Source: Microbacterium faecale (lineage in GTDB: Bacteria; Actinomycetota; Actinomycetes; Actinomycetales; Microbacteriaceae). From it: 64,000 bases of DNA. Numbering within the stretch: the first letter of the stretch is position 1; each line of letters begins with the position of its first letter. Below, in pieces: positions 1 to 7,923 of the stretch. The position numbers and the translations under genes are program-made. Under the pieces are notes generated by a model that was not told the origin of the DNA, ran no database searches, and saw nothing but the letters and a program-made list of their open reading frames with translations. The stretch spans positions 1,684,166-1,748,165 of the forward strand of contig NZ_BMHO01000001.1 in assembly GCF_014640975.1 (NCBI RefSeq). The letters run 5' to 3'.

Positions 1-1
1 C

Positions 2-646
2 GGCATCCAGGTGGCGATGAAGGATCTCGAGCTGCGCGGGGCCGGGAACCTGCTCGGCGCCGAACAGGCGGGGCACATCGAGGGCGTCGGCTTCGACCTC
101 TATCTGCGGATGATCGGCGAGGCGGTCAGCGAGTTCCGCGGCGAGGCGACGGACGGGCCGGTCGAGCTGCGGCTCGAGCTCCCGATCGAGGCGCGGATCC
201 CCGACGACTACATCGACAGCGAGCGGCTTCGGCTCGAGGCGTATCAGAAGCTCTCGGCCGCGGCCTCCTCCAGCGCCGACGATGACGCGATCGACCGTGT
301 CGTCGAGGAGCTCGCCGACCGCTACGGCGAGCCGCCCACCGACGTCGCGGGCCTCGTCGAGGTCGCTCGGCTGCGGCGCCGTGCCGCGCAGTCGAAGCTC
401 TCCGACGTCGTCGCGATGGGCAAGAACCTGCGCATCGCACCGGGAGCCCTGCCGGAATCCAAGGCGGTGCGCATGAAGCGGCTCTATCCGGGCGCGAAGA
501 TCGTCGCCGGGGGCGACGCGCTGATCGTCCCGCTGCCGATGAGCGGCGGCGAGCCGCTCGCCGACGCAGACCTCGTGACGTGGGTGCGCCAACTGCTCGA
601 CGCGCTGTTCCCGCTGTCGACTGCGCCGGATCCGCGTCCCGAGTAA
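2..646 (+). CDS. mfd: Transcription-repair coupling factor Mfd, C-terminal part
   Basis: This is the 3' end of mfd; the reading frame is open to the left edge, so the start lies outside the window. Mfd is an ATP-driven dsDNA translocase that pushes stalled RNA polymerase off lesions and recruits UvrA. The first residues seen contain DLELRGAGNLLG, the RecG/Mfd TRG-type translocation motif, followed by the C-terminal TRCF domain that masks the UvrA-binding surface. About 214 residues are visible of a protein that is usually near 1,150-1,200. The fragment ends in TAA and nhaA follows after about 80 nt. Confidence 0.95.
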   Translation, partial: GIQVAMKDLELRGAGNLLGAEQAGHIEGVGFDLYLRMIGEAVSEFRGEATDGPVELRLELPIEARIPDDYIDSERLRLEAYQKLSAAASSSADDDAIDRVVEELADRYGEPPTDVAGLVEVARLRRRAAQSKLSDVVAMGKNLRIAPGALPESKAVRMKRLYPGAKIVAGGDALIVPLPMSGGEPLADADLVTWVRQLLDALFPLSTAPDPRPE

Positions 647-727
647 GCTTGCCCGAGGTGTGCCGGGAAGTCTGGTCGGCTGAGCGAGCTGCGCTGCTCG
701 CGAATCACCCGCGATCCGAAGGATTCT

Positions 728-1879
728 ATGTCGCTGCTTCGCTCTGAGCGCTTCCCCGCGTTCCTCCTACTGGGCGCCGCCGCCCTCGGCCTCATCGTCG
801 CGAATCTGCCGTTCGGCGATCGGGTCATCGAGTGGAGCCATCTCGAGATCGGTCCGGCCTCGCTGGGTCTGAACCTCTCGCTATCGCACTGGGTGGCGGA
901 TCTGCTGCTCGCGATCTTCTTCTTCGGCGTCGCCGTCGAACTGCAGTACGAGATGACGCGCGGCCAGCTGAACAGCCTTTCGAAGGCGATCAAGCCCGCC
1001 ATCGCCGCGGCGGGAGGCGTGATCGTGCCGATCGCCGTCTACCTCGCCATCGCCGGTGGGCCCGAGACGAACAGCGGCTGGCCGATCCCCACCGCGACGG
1101 ATATCGCGTTCGCGCTCGGTGTGCTGGCCATGTTCGGCAAGGGACTGCCGACGAAGGTGCGCATCTTCCTCCTCGCCCTCGCAATCATCGACGATATCGT
1201 CGGCATCGTGTTCATCGCGGTGCTGTTCGCGACGGACCTCGATTTCGGGATGATGCTGGCGGGCCTCGCCTGCATCCTCGTCTTCGCGATCCTGAGCCGT
1301 CTGCGCCGCAGCCTGAATACCCCGACGATCGTGATCGCGATGGTGATCGTGGCGCTGGCGGCCTGGGCGTTCACCTACCTGTCGGGTATTCACGCGACCA
1401 TCGCCGGCGTTCTCCTTGGCCTGCTGAGCCGGCAGCACGAGGGCATGCAGGCGCGGCACGTGCTCGAGCCGTGGATCAACGCGCTGATCCTGCCGATCTT
1501 CGCATTCTTCTCGGCGCTCGTCGTGATTCCGCAGGTGGCGCTCGACGAGCTCTCTCCTGCACTCTGGGGGATCCTCGTCGCGCTGCCCGTCGGCAAGCTG
1601 ATCGGCATCACGCTGTTCGGCTGGCTGGCGATGTTCGTGGGGCGCAAGAAGGGTGAGAAGCCTGAGTTGCCTGTCGCCGACATCCTGCCCGCGGCTGCCC
1701 TCGGCGGGATCGGCTTCACGGTGTCGCTTCTGCTGTCACGACTTGCATTCACCGACAACGTCGTCGCCGACGAAGCGGTGCTGGGTGTGCTGCTCGGATC
1801 CCTCATCTCTCTGATCCTGGCGGCATTCCTCGTCAGCGCTCGCGCACGGCATTACCGCCGCCTCGCCGAGCGCACCTGA
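728..1879 (+). CDS. nhaA: Na+/H+ antiporter NhaA
   Basis: This is an inner-membrane sodium/proton antiporter of the NhaA family; its 383 residues are close to the 388 of E. coli NhaA. The protein is almost entirely hydrophobic helices. Two family signatures are visible: PTATDIAFALG with the conserved Asp near residue 125, and IIDDIVGIVF carrying the Asp pair 155/156 that corresponds to the ion-binding D163/D164 of E. coli. The ATG follows an AAGGA run very closely, so the ribosome-site spacing is short. It lies between mfd and mazG on the same strand; its physiological role here (pH or salt homeostasis) is inferred from the family. Confidence 0.95.
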   Translation: MSLLRSERFPAFLLLGAAALGLIVANLPFGDRVIEWSHLEIGPASLGLNLSLSHWVADLLLAIFFFGVAVELQYEMTRGQLNSLSKAIKPAIAAAGGVIVPIAVYLAIAGGPETNSGWPIPTATDIAFALGVLAMFGKGLPTKVRIFLLALAIIDDIVGIVFIAVLFATDLDFGMMLAGLACILVFAILSRLRRSLNTPTIVIAMVIVALAAWAFTYLSGIHATIAGVLLGLLSRQHEGMQARHVLEPWINALILPIFAFFSALVVIPQVALDELSPALWGILVALPVGKLIGITLFGWLAMFVGRKKGEKPELPVADILPAAALGGIGFTVSLLLSRLAFTDNVVADEAVLGVLLGSLISLILAAFLVSARARHYRRLAERT

Positions 1880-1884
1880 CGTGG

Positions 1885-1890
1885 CAGAGT
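1885..1890 (+). promoter_or_regulatory. -10-like box CAGAGT for mazG (leaderless type)
   Basis: CAGAGT ends 6 nt before the GTG of mazG, the same spacing seen at many starts in this window. No Shine-Dalgarno is visible. It overlaps the region just after the nhaA stop. Confidence 0.4.
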
Positions 1891-1896
1891 GGGGCC

Positions 1897-2559
1897 GTGA
1901 GCGAAATCGGTGAGGGGCTGCGCCGCGCGGCCGAGGTGATGGATCGCGTCCGCGCCGACTGCGTCTGGTCGCAGCAGATGACCCACGAGAAGCTCGTGCC
2001 GTATCTCACGGAGGAAGCGGCCGAGGTGATCGAAGCCGTTGAGAGCGGGTCCGCCGCGGAACTGCGCGAGGAGCTCGGCGACCTGCTGTGGCAGGTGCTG
2101 TTCCATTCCGCCGTGTCGGACGAGTTCACGATCGACGATGTGGCGGGCGACCTGGCGGACAAGATGACGCGCCGCCACCCGCACGTGTTCGCGGGAGAGA
2201 CCGCGGAGACGTCTGACCGCGTGCTCGAACTGTGGAACGCCGCGAAGGCCGACGAGAAGCGCGAACGCACTTCGGTGCTCGACGGGATCCCCGCGGGCAT
2301 GCCCGCGCTGGCACGGGCTCAGAAGGTGCTCGGCAAGGGGGAGAAGGTCGGAGCCGGGCTCGAATTCGCCGAGGAGATTCTCGCGGCGGAGGCGCTCGAG
2401 GCCGCCGGCGAGGAAGAACTGCTGCCAGCCAGCGAGGAGGAGCTGGGTGAGGCGCTTCTCGCGCTCGTCGCACTCGCACGGGTGCGCGGCTGGGACGCCG
2501 AGCGCGCCCTCCGCGGCCGGACGCGGGACGTCGCCGAGGAGATCCGCGCCGCCGAGTAG
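1897..2559 (+). CDS. mazG: MazG-family nucleoside triphosphate pyrophosphohydrolase
   Basis: MazG hydrolyses (d)NTPs to NMP and PPi and is thought to clean the nucleotide pool or adjust ppGpp-related metabolism. The 220-residue protein has one all-alpha MazG domain in its N-terminal half with the ExxE...ExxD metal-binding pattern visible in EEAAEVIEAV and REELGDLLWQ. The C-terminal half is acidic and helical, as in actinobacterial single-domain MazG proteins (the E. coli protein has two domains). The GTG start is preceded by a -10-like box and no Shine-Dalgarno. Confidence 0.93.
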   Translation: MSEIGEGLRRAAEVMDRVRADCVWSQQMTHEKLVPYLTEEAAEVIEAVESGSAAELREELGDLLWQVLFHSAVSDEFTIDDVAGDLADKMTRRHPHVFAGETAETSDRVLELWNAAKADEKRERTSVLDGIPAGMPALARAQKVLGKGEKVGAGLEFAEEILAAEALEAAGEEELLPASEEELGEALLALVALARVRGWDAERALRGRTRDVAEEIRAAE

Positions 2560-2589
2560 CGGGCGGTGCGGTCCGCGCGCGACGCCTGG

Positions 2590-2595
2590 GATAAT
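2590..2595 (+). promoter_or_regulatory. -10 box GATAAT for hisS
   Basis: GATAAT lies 9 nt upstream of the hisS ATG, so a transcript starting about 7 nt downstream of the box would have almost no leader. No clear -35 is visible. Confidence 0.5.
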
Positions 2596-2604
2596 GGAAG
2601 GTCT

Positions 2605-3873
2605 ATGGCTACTGTGAACCCGCCGCGCGGCATGCGCGACTTCCTTCCCGCCGAGAAGCGACGCCGCGAGCAGGTGCTCGCGATGATCCGGGATCGTTAC
2701 GAAGCGCACGGCTTCGACGAGATCGAGACGCCCGTGATGGAGGACTATGCGCGTCTGCACGGCGGGCTCGGCGGCGACAACGAGAAGCTCGCGTTCACGG
2801 TGATGAAGCGCGCTCTCACGACCGAGAAGCTGCGCAGCGCGGCGGATCCCGCCGATCTCGCCGACCTCGGCCTGCGGTTCGACCTCACGGTTCCGCTCTC
2901 GCGCTTCTACGCGTCGCACCGCGGCGACCTCCCCGGCGTGTTCCGGGCGATCCAGATCGCGCCCGTGTGGCGTGCGGAGCGGCCCCAGAAGGGGCGCTAC
3001 CGCCAGTTCGTGCAGTGCGACATCGACATCATCGGCGATGCGACCCCGCGCGCGGAAGCCGAGCTGCTCGCCGCGTCGCTCGACGCATTCTCCACGCTCG
3101 GCCTCCGTGACGTCACGATCCGCATCAACGACCGACGCGCGCTCGACGCGATGCTCGACGTGTTCGGATTCCCGGTGACCGACCGTCCCGGTGCACTCAT
3201 CACGATCGACAAGCTCGACAAGATCGGCCCCTCCGGTGTCGCGGCGGAGCTGCGCGAGCGGGGATCCGCCGACGAGGCCGTCACGGCCCTGGAGGAGTTC
3301 CTCGACGGGCTCGCCGAGCCGACCGAGCCGTATGGCGCCGCGCAGATTCGCGCCCTGCTGCCCCAGGGGATCCCCGAGGACGTCGTCGACCACCTCGTCG
3401 GCATCGGAGAGGCTGTGGGCGGGCCCGCCGCCCTGCGCTTCGACCCGTTCCTCGTGCGCGGCATGGGGTATTACACGGGCACGATCTTCGAGGTCGAGCA
3501 CCCGGAGGTGTCGTACTCGCTCGGCGGCGGCGGCCGCTACGACGGCATGATCGGTCGCTTCCTCGGCCAGGATGTGCCGGCGGTCGGCTTCTCAATCGGG
3601 TTCGAGCGCATCCTCGACCTCGTCGAGCTCGACCCCGCCGTGGGGAGCGAGGCGGTCGTGCTCGTGCACGATAAGGACGTGCCGGTCGCCGAGCTCCTCG
3701 CGCACAAGGAGGCGCTCGTCGCCAGCGGAGCACGAGTGCGCCTCGAACAGCGCCCGCGCAATCTCAAGGGCGCGCTCGAGCGCGCCGCGGCCGACGGGTA
3801 CACCGTGTTCGCGACGGTCGCGCGCGGCCAGGACGAGCTCGAGCTGAAGCCGCTCGCGGAGCCGAGCGAATGA
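2605..3873 (+). CDS. hisS: Histidyl-tRNA synthetase
   Basis: HisRS is a class II aminoacyl-tRNA synthetase that charges tRNA-His. The 422-residue protein begins MATVNPPRGMRDFLP, the usual N-terminus with the PxGxxD/RDFLP element. Class II motif 2 is visible as the region ending PVWRAERPQKGRYRQF, and the His-binding motif appears as VRGMGYYTGTIFEV and YSLGGGGRYDGM; the C-terminal anticodon-binding domain follows. The frame is open further upstream, but the ATG at 2605 gives the canonical start directly behind a GATAAT box. It is 45 nt downstream of mazG. Confidence 0.96.
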   Translation: MATVNPPRGMRDFLPAEKRRREQVLAMIRDRYEAHGFDEIETPVMEDYARLHGGLGGDNEKLAFTVMKRALTTEKLRSAADPADLADLGLRFDLTVPLSRFYASHRGDLPGVFRAIQIAPVWRAERPQKGRYRQFVQCDIDIIGDATPRAEAELLAASLDAFSTLGLRDVTIRINDRRALDAMLDVFGFPVTDRPGALITIDKLDKIGPSGVAAELRERGSADEAVTALEEFLDGLAEPTEPYGAAQIRALLPQGIPEDVVDHLVGIGEAVGGPAALRFDPFLVRGMGYYTGTIFEVEHPEVSYSLGGGGRYDGMIGRFLGQDVPAVGFSIGFERILDLVELDPAVGSEAVVLVHDKDVPVAELLAHKEALVASGARVRLEQRPRNLKGALERAAADGYTVFATVARGQDELELKPLAEPSE

Positions 3874-3971
3874 CGATGCGTCCAGCGGAGGTGTTCTTCG
3901 CCGGGATCGTCATGCCGTCGGGACGAAGCCATCGGCTCGGCGGAGGCGGCCGACGCGTGAACGACCGGTGA
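3870..3971 (+). CDS. Possible 33-residue small ORF overlapping the end of hisS
   Basis: The ATG overlaps the hisS stop (ATGA), so it could be translationally coupled, and the frame runs 33 codons to a TGA. The peptide is basic and glycine-rich toward its end and resembles nothing I recognise. It may be a remnant or chance. The remainder of the gap to the permease holds no gene. Confidence 0.2.
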   Translation: MTMRPAEVFFAGIVMPSGRSHRLGGGGRRVNDR

Positions 3972-4021
3972 ACTCCCCGCGTTCGCGAGCGGCGGCGGGC
4001 GTGAGGTGGCCTCCGCCGCGC

Positions 4022-4027
4022 TAGCCT
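4022..4027 (+). promoter_or_regulatory. -10 box TAGCCT for the APC permease
   Basis: TAGCCT ends exactly 6 nt before the ATG at 4034. No ribosome-binding site is present, which fits leaderless initiation. Confidence 0.55.
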
Positions 4028-4033
4028 CGCGGC

Positions 4034-5284
4034 ATGACCTCTTCCGGTTTCGTCCGGCGGCTCGGCCTCATCGACGCCGTCGCCATCGGACTCGGATCCA
4101 TGATCGGCGCGGGCGTGTTCGCGGTGTTCGCTCCCGCCGTCGCGGTCGCCGGCAGCGGAATCCTCGTCGGGCTCGTCCTCGCCGCCGTCGTCGCGTTCTG
4201 CAACGCGACCTCGTCCGCTCAGCTCGCCGCCGTCCATCCTGTCGCCGGCGGAACGTACGCCTACGGCAACGCCGAACTCGGCGCCTGGTGGGGATACCTC
4301 GCGGGCTGGTGCTTCGTGGTCGGGAAGATCGCGAGCTGCGCCGCGATGGCACTCACCTTCGCGGCGTACGCGGCTCCCGGCTTCGAACGGCCCGTCGCGA
4401 TCGCCGCGGTCGTGGCGCTGACGACCGTGAACCTATTCGGCGTCACGCGCACGGCGCTCGCGACCAAGATCATCGTGACCGTCGTGCTCGCCGTGCTGGC
4501 GTTCGTCGGGGCCGCCGCGATCGCCCAGCCGGCGGCTCCCGGCGGCCTCCTCGGCGACGGGATCCTCGTCGGCGGCTGGTACGGCATCCTCCAGTCCGCA
4601 GGGCTGCTGTTCTTCGCCTTCGCCGGGTACGCGCGCATCGCGACGATGGGCGAGGAGGTGACGCGTCCGTCCGTCACCATCCCTCGGGCCATCGTGATCG
4701 CGCTCGCGGGCGCCGTCGGCATCTACATCCTCCTCGCGCTGGCGGTGCTCACGACGCTCGGCACCGGCGCGGCCGGATCCGCCGCCCCGCTCGCCGACGT
4801 CGTCGCGACCGCGGGCTGGGACTGGGGCGAACCGATCGTACGTGTCGGGGCCGCGTGCGCCTCCCTCGGGGCGCTCCTCGCACTCGTCGCCGGCATCGGG
4901 CGTACCAGCCTCGCCATGGCACGCGGGGGCGACCTGCCGCGGTTCTTCGCACGGATCCACCCGCGCTCGCACGTGCCGCACCGCGCCGAGATCGCGGTCG
5001 CCGTAGTGGTCATCGCGATCGTGCTCGTCGCGGACCTGCGCGACGCGATCGGCTTCAGCTCCTTCGGCGTGCTGCTGTACTACTTCGTCGCGAACGTCGC
5101 CGCGCACCGCCAGGGAGCCGCCGCGCGGCGGTATCCGCGGGCGATGCAGGTCGTCGGCGCTCTCGGATGCGTCATCCTGGCCGCGACGCTGCCCTGGCCA
5201 TCGGTGATCGGCGGTGTCGTTGTTGTCACGGCGGGGATCGCGGTGCGCGGGATCCGCCTCGTCATCGAACGCCGATCCGTGTGA
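4034..5284 (+). CDS. APC-superfamily amino-acid permease
   Basis: This is an integral membrane transporter of the amino acid-polyamine-organocation superfamily, 416 residues with about 12 predicted membrane helices. The TM1 signature GLGSMIGAGVF (residues about 16-26) is the helix-breaking substrate-binding motif of the family, and the loop after TM8 has the expected RTSLAMARGGDLPRFF. Substrate cannot be told from sequence; cationic or small neutral amino acids are typical. It is a single gene behind its own -10 box, with no partner nearby. Confidence 0.85.
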   Translation: MTSSGFVRRLGLIDAVAIGLGSMIGAGVFAVFAPAVAVAGSGILVGLVLAAVVAFCNATSSAQLAAVHPVAGGTYAYGNAELGAWWGYLAGWCFVVGKIASCAAMALTFAAYAAPGFERPVAIAAVVALTTVNLFGVTRTALATKIIVTVVLAVLAFVGAAAIAQPAAPGGLLGDGILVGGWYGILQSAGLLFFAFAGYARIATMGEEVTRPSVTIPRAIVIALAGAVGIYILLALAVLTTLGTGAAGSAAPLADVVATAGWDWGEPIVRVGAACASLGALLALVAGIGRTSLAMARGGDLPRFFARIHPRSHVPHRAEIAVAVVVIAIVLVADLRDAIGFSSFGVLLYYFVANVAAHRQGAAARRYPRAMQVVGALGCVILAATLPWPSVIGGVVVVTAGIAVRGIRLVIERRSV

Positions 5285-5317
5285 GGCTCGAGTCTCGGAC
5301 AGCGCGCGGCGCCCTGA

Positions 5318-5323
5318 TAGCCT
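5318..5323 (+). promoter_or_regulatory. -10 box TAGCCT upstream of the 5374 gene
   Basis: TAGCCT sits about 50 nt before the gene at 5374. It would give a leader of about 45 nt that includes the purine-rich GATGAGGTGAGG ribosome site. Confidence 0.4.
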
Positions 5324-5373
5324 CGCCCACGGGCCGCGAAGACGCTGGCGGGGCCCTTTCGATGAGGTGAGGT

Positions 5374-6006
5374 GTGATGCTGGGACGCGCGATCGATCGG
5401 CGACACGGCGGCCGTGCCATCTTCTTCGCGAGTGAGGATCCGACCGGTTCCGCAGGCTCGTCGGACGAAGGCGTGACCGGGTCTGCGGACACGGTGCCGA
5501 CGACCTGGCGGCGGTCCGTCTCGATCTCCCGCGGCGGCGCGATCACGCTGGGTGTGCTCTTCGGCGCGACGAACCTTGCGCTCGTCGCGGCGTGCGTCGT
5601 GGGGTTGCGCACGGACGGAAGCGTCCCTGTTCCCCTGTGGATCGCGCTGGCGATCATGCTGCCGGTGACGCTCGTCGCACTCGCCGCGCTGCGCTTCGAC
5701 GTCCGCATCGACGAGCGCGGGGTCACGGCACGCGCAGCACTCGGCTGGCCCCGGGTCCGGGTCCCGCTCGAGAAGATCACCTCCGCCGACGTAATCGCGG
5801 AGGTAAGTCCGCTCGCCGACTTCGGCGGGTGGGGGTGGCGCACCGTCGGCGCGGGCGACGGTGTCGTGCTGCGCACCGGCGAGGCGATCCGCATCGGTCG
5901 CGACCGGCGCAGCGATCTCACGATCACGGTCGATGACGCGGCGGGCGCCGTCGCCGTCCTGAACGCCCTTCGACGTGAGGCCGGGCACGCGGTCGATCGC
6001 CCCTGA
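5374..6006 (+). CDS. Small membrane protein with C-terminal PH-like region
   Basis: This 210-residue hypothetical protein has a polar, low-complexity N-terminus (about 55 residues), two predicted membrane helices (about 55-105) and a C-terminal region like the DUF1648/bacterial PH-like domains of actinobacterial membrane proteins: FDVRIDERGVTARAALGW, then VPLEKITSADV and GGWGWRTVGAGDGVVLRTG. The start (GTG 5374 or ATG 5377) is uncertain because the first 50 residues look unconserved. Function is unknown. It stands between the permease and the carbohydrate locus and does not obviously belong to either. Confidence 0.65.
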   Translation: MMLGRAIDRRHGGRAIFFASEDPTGSAGSSDEGVTGSADTVPTTWRRSVSISRGGAITLGVLFGATNLALVAACVVGLRTDGSVPVPLWIALAIMLPVTLVALAALRFDVRIDERGVTARAALGWPRVRVPLEKITSADVIAEVSPLADFGGWGWRTVGAGDGVVLRTGEAIRIGRDRRSDLTITVDDAAGAVAVLNALRREAGHAVDRP

Positions 6007-6087
6007 GACACGCGGGCGAACCTGTTCGCCGCGCCGCCGCGGTGCGAGATACTCGACGAAGCGATTGACCGCGCCGGAGGAGCCACC

Positions 6088-7914
6088 GTGACGTTGCACC
6101 ACATTCCGCTGACAGCCGCACGACTCGAGCGGGGGCTGTTCGACTCCCGTCGCCGCCTGAATCGCGAGTACCTCGCTGCCCTGCAGCCCGATGCACTGCT
6201 GCAGAACCACTACATCGAGGCCGGTGTGGGATCACAGCTCTGGCACCTGCACCCCTCACGGGATTCGTCGCGCGACCGCGGCCTCGATCGCCACTGGGGC
6301 TGGGAGACGCCGGGCGCGCTCCTGCGGGGGCACTTCGTCGGGCACTGGATGTCGGCGGTCGCGCGCGAGGTCGCAGTGACCGGTGACGGCGTGCTGCGCG
6401 CGCAGCTCGACGCGGTGCTCGACGGCCTCGAGCGCTGTCAGCGCGAGAGCGACGGGGAGTGGCTGTGGGCGATCCCGCCGAGCGTCCTGCGTCGCCTCGA
6501 CGAGGGACGCTCCGTATGGGCGCCGCAGTACAACATGCACAAGACCCTCATGGGCCTCGTCGACGTGCACCGTGACCTGGCCGACGAGCGTGCGCTCGCG
6601 CTCGCCCGGCGCGCGACTCAGCCACTGCTACGGTGGGTGCGCGGTCACGATGACGCCAGCTTCCAACGGATCCTCGAAGTGGAGACCGGCGGGATGCTGG
6701 AGGTCTGGGCGGATCTGTTGGAGGCGACCGGCGATCCGATCTATCGCGAGCTGCTCGACCGTTACTATCGCCGCTCGCTGTTCGACGGCCTCCTCGCGGG
6801 GCACGACGTGCTCACGAACATGCACGCCAACACCACCATCCCGGAGGTGCTCGGCGCGGCGCGCGCCTACGAGGTGACCGGGGACGACATCTGGCGGCGG
6901 ATCGTCGAAGCGTATTGGGACTGGGCGGTGGTGCGCCGCGGCACGTTCTGCACGGGCGGGCAGACGTCCGGGGAGATCTGGACGCCACCGTTCGCCTTCG
7001 CGGCGCGACGCGGCGAGAAGACGCAGGAGCACTGCGCCGTGTACAACATGATCCGACTCGCCGACGTCCTGCTCCGCTGGACCGGAGACCTGTCGTACGC
7101 CGACTACATCGAACGAAACCTCTACAACGGTGTCCTCGCTCAGCAGCATCCGCAGACGGGGATGGTGGCGTACTTTCTGCCGCTCGTCGGCGGTGCCCGA
7201 AAGGACTGGGGGAGCCCGACCGAGGACTTCTGGTGCTGCCACGGATCGCTGGTGCAGGCGCACACACGCCACGCGCAGCTGGTCTTTTACGCCGACGGCG
7301 ACAACGAGACCGTCACGATCGCGCAGTTCATCGCGGCACGGGCGAGCGTGCCCGTCGGCACCGCGACCGCCGATCTGCGCCTGGAGCTCCTCGACGAGGC
7401 CGATGACGTCGGTCCGGACGCGAATGCGGGGGCCGCCGGGGACCGGCATCGCCCGATGCGCACGCGGATGCGCGTGACCGTCGATGCTCCGGCGTCGATG
7501 CGGGTGCGGATCCGCATTCCGGAGTGGGCGGAGGGCGCCCCGGAAACGTCGGCGGACGACCTGGTGACGCGCGAGGGCGACGCGCTCTTTCTGGCGCACC
7601 CCGGCGGCAGGCTCAGCGTGGACGTCTCCTTCCGGTATGCGCTCCGCGCGGTGCCGATTCCGGACGAGCCGACCACGGTCGCATTCGCCGAGGGGCCGGT
7701 CGTGCTGGGCGGTCTCGTCGACCGTGAGGTCGCCCTGACCGGAGACGCGAGTCGCGCGCCCGAACTGCTCGCGCGCGACGACGAACGGCACTGGACGCGG
7801 TGGCTCCCGCGCTACCGCACGGTCGGGCAACCGGTCGCGATCCGCTTTCGACCGCTGCACGAGATCGCCGACGAGCCGTTCGCTGTGTACTTCCCCGTCG
7901 TCGGCGGATCCTGA
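6088..7914 (+). CDS. GH127 beta-L-arabinofuranosidase (DUF1680)
   Basis: This is a glycoside hydrolase of family GH127, which releases beta-L-arabinofuranose. The 608-residue protein has the (alpha/alpha)6 barrel followed by beta-sandwich domains. The zinc/nucleophile signature is complete: TQEHCAVYNM gives E314 and C316, and FWCCHGS gives C383-C384, matching the Glu-x-Cys and Cys-Cys pattern of HypBA1, where the first Cys of the pair is the nucleophile. SGEIW places a candidate acid/base at E296. There is no signal peptide, so it should act in the cytoplasm on imported oligosaccharides. A GGAGGA ribosome site precedes the GTG. It opens the carbohydrate locus and converges with the GH51 gene. 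Confidence 0.9.
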   Translation: MTLHHIPLTAARLERGLFDSRRRLNREYLAALQPDALLQNHYIEAGVGSQLWHLHPSRDSSRDRGLDRHWGWETPGALLRGHFVGHWMSAVAREVAVTGDGVLRAQLDAVLDGLERCQRESDGEWLWAIPPSVLRRLDEGRSVWAPQYNMHKTLMGLVDVHRDLADERALALARRATQPLLRWVRGHDDASFQRILEVETGGMLEVWADLLEATGDPIYRELLDRYYRRSLFDGLLAGHDVLTNMHANTTIPEVLGAARAYEVTGDDIWRRIVEAYWDWAVVRRGTFCTGGQTSGEIWTPPFAFAARRGEKTQEHCAVYNMIRLADVLLRWTGDLSYADYIERNLYNGVLAQQHPQTGMVAYFLPLVGGARKDWGSPTEDFWCCHGSLVQAHTRHAQLVFYADGDNETVTIAQFIAARASVPVGTATADLRLELLDEADDVGPDANAGAAGDRHRPMRTRMRVTVDAPASMRVRIRIPEWAEGAPETSADDLVTREGDALFLAHPGGRLSVDVSFRYALRAVPIPDEPTTVAFAEGPVVLGGLVDREVALTGDASRAPELLARDDERHWTRWLPRYRTVGQPVAIRFRPLHEIADEPFAVYFPVVGGS

Positions 7915-7923
7915 CGCGCGGTG

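Noticed and set aside
1852-3501. Long minus-strand reading frame (549 codons) across mazG and hisS
   Set aside because: It is antisense to two conserved genes, has low-complexity Arg/His/Glu-rich sequence and no family resemblance; long shadows are expected at this G+C.
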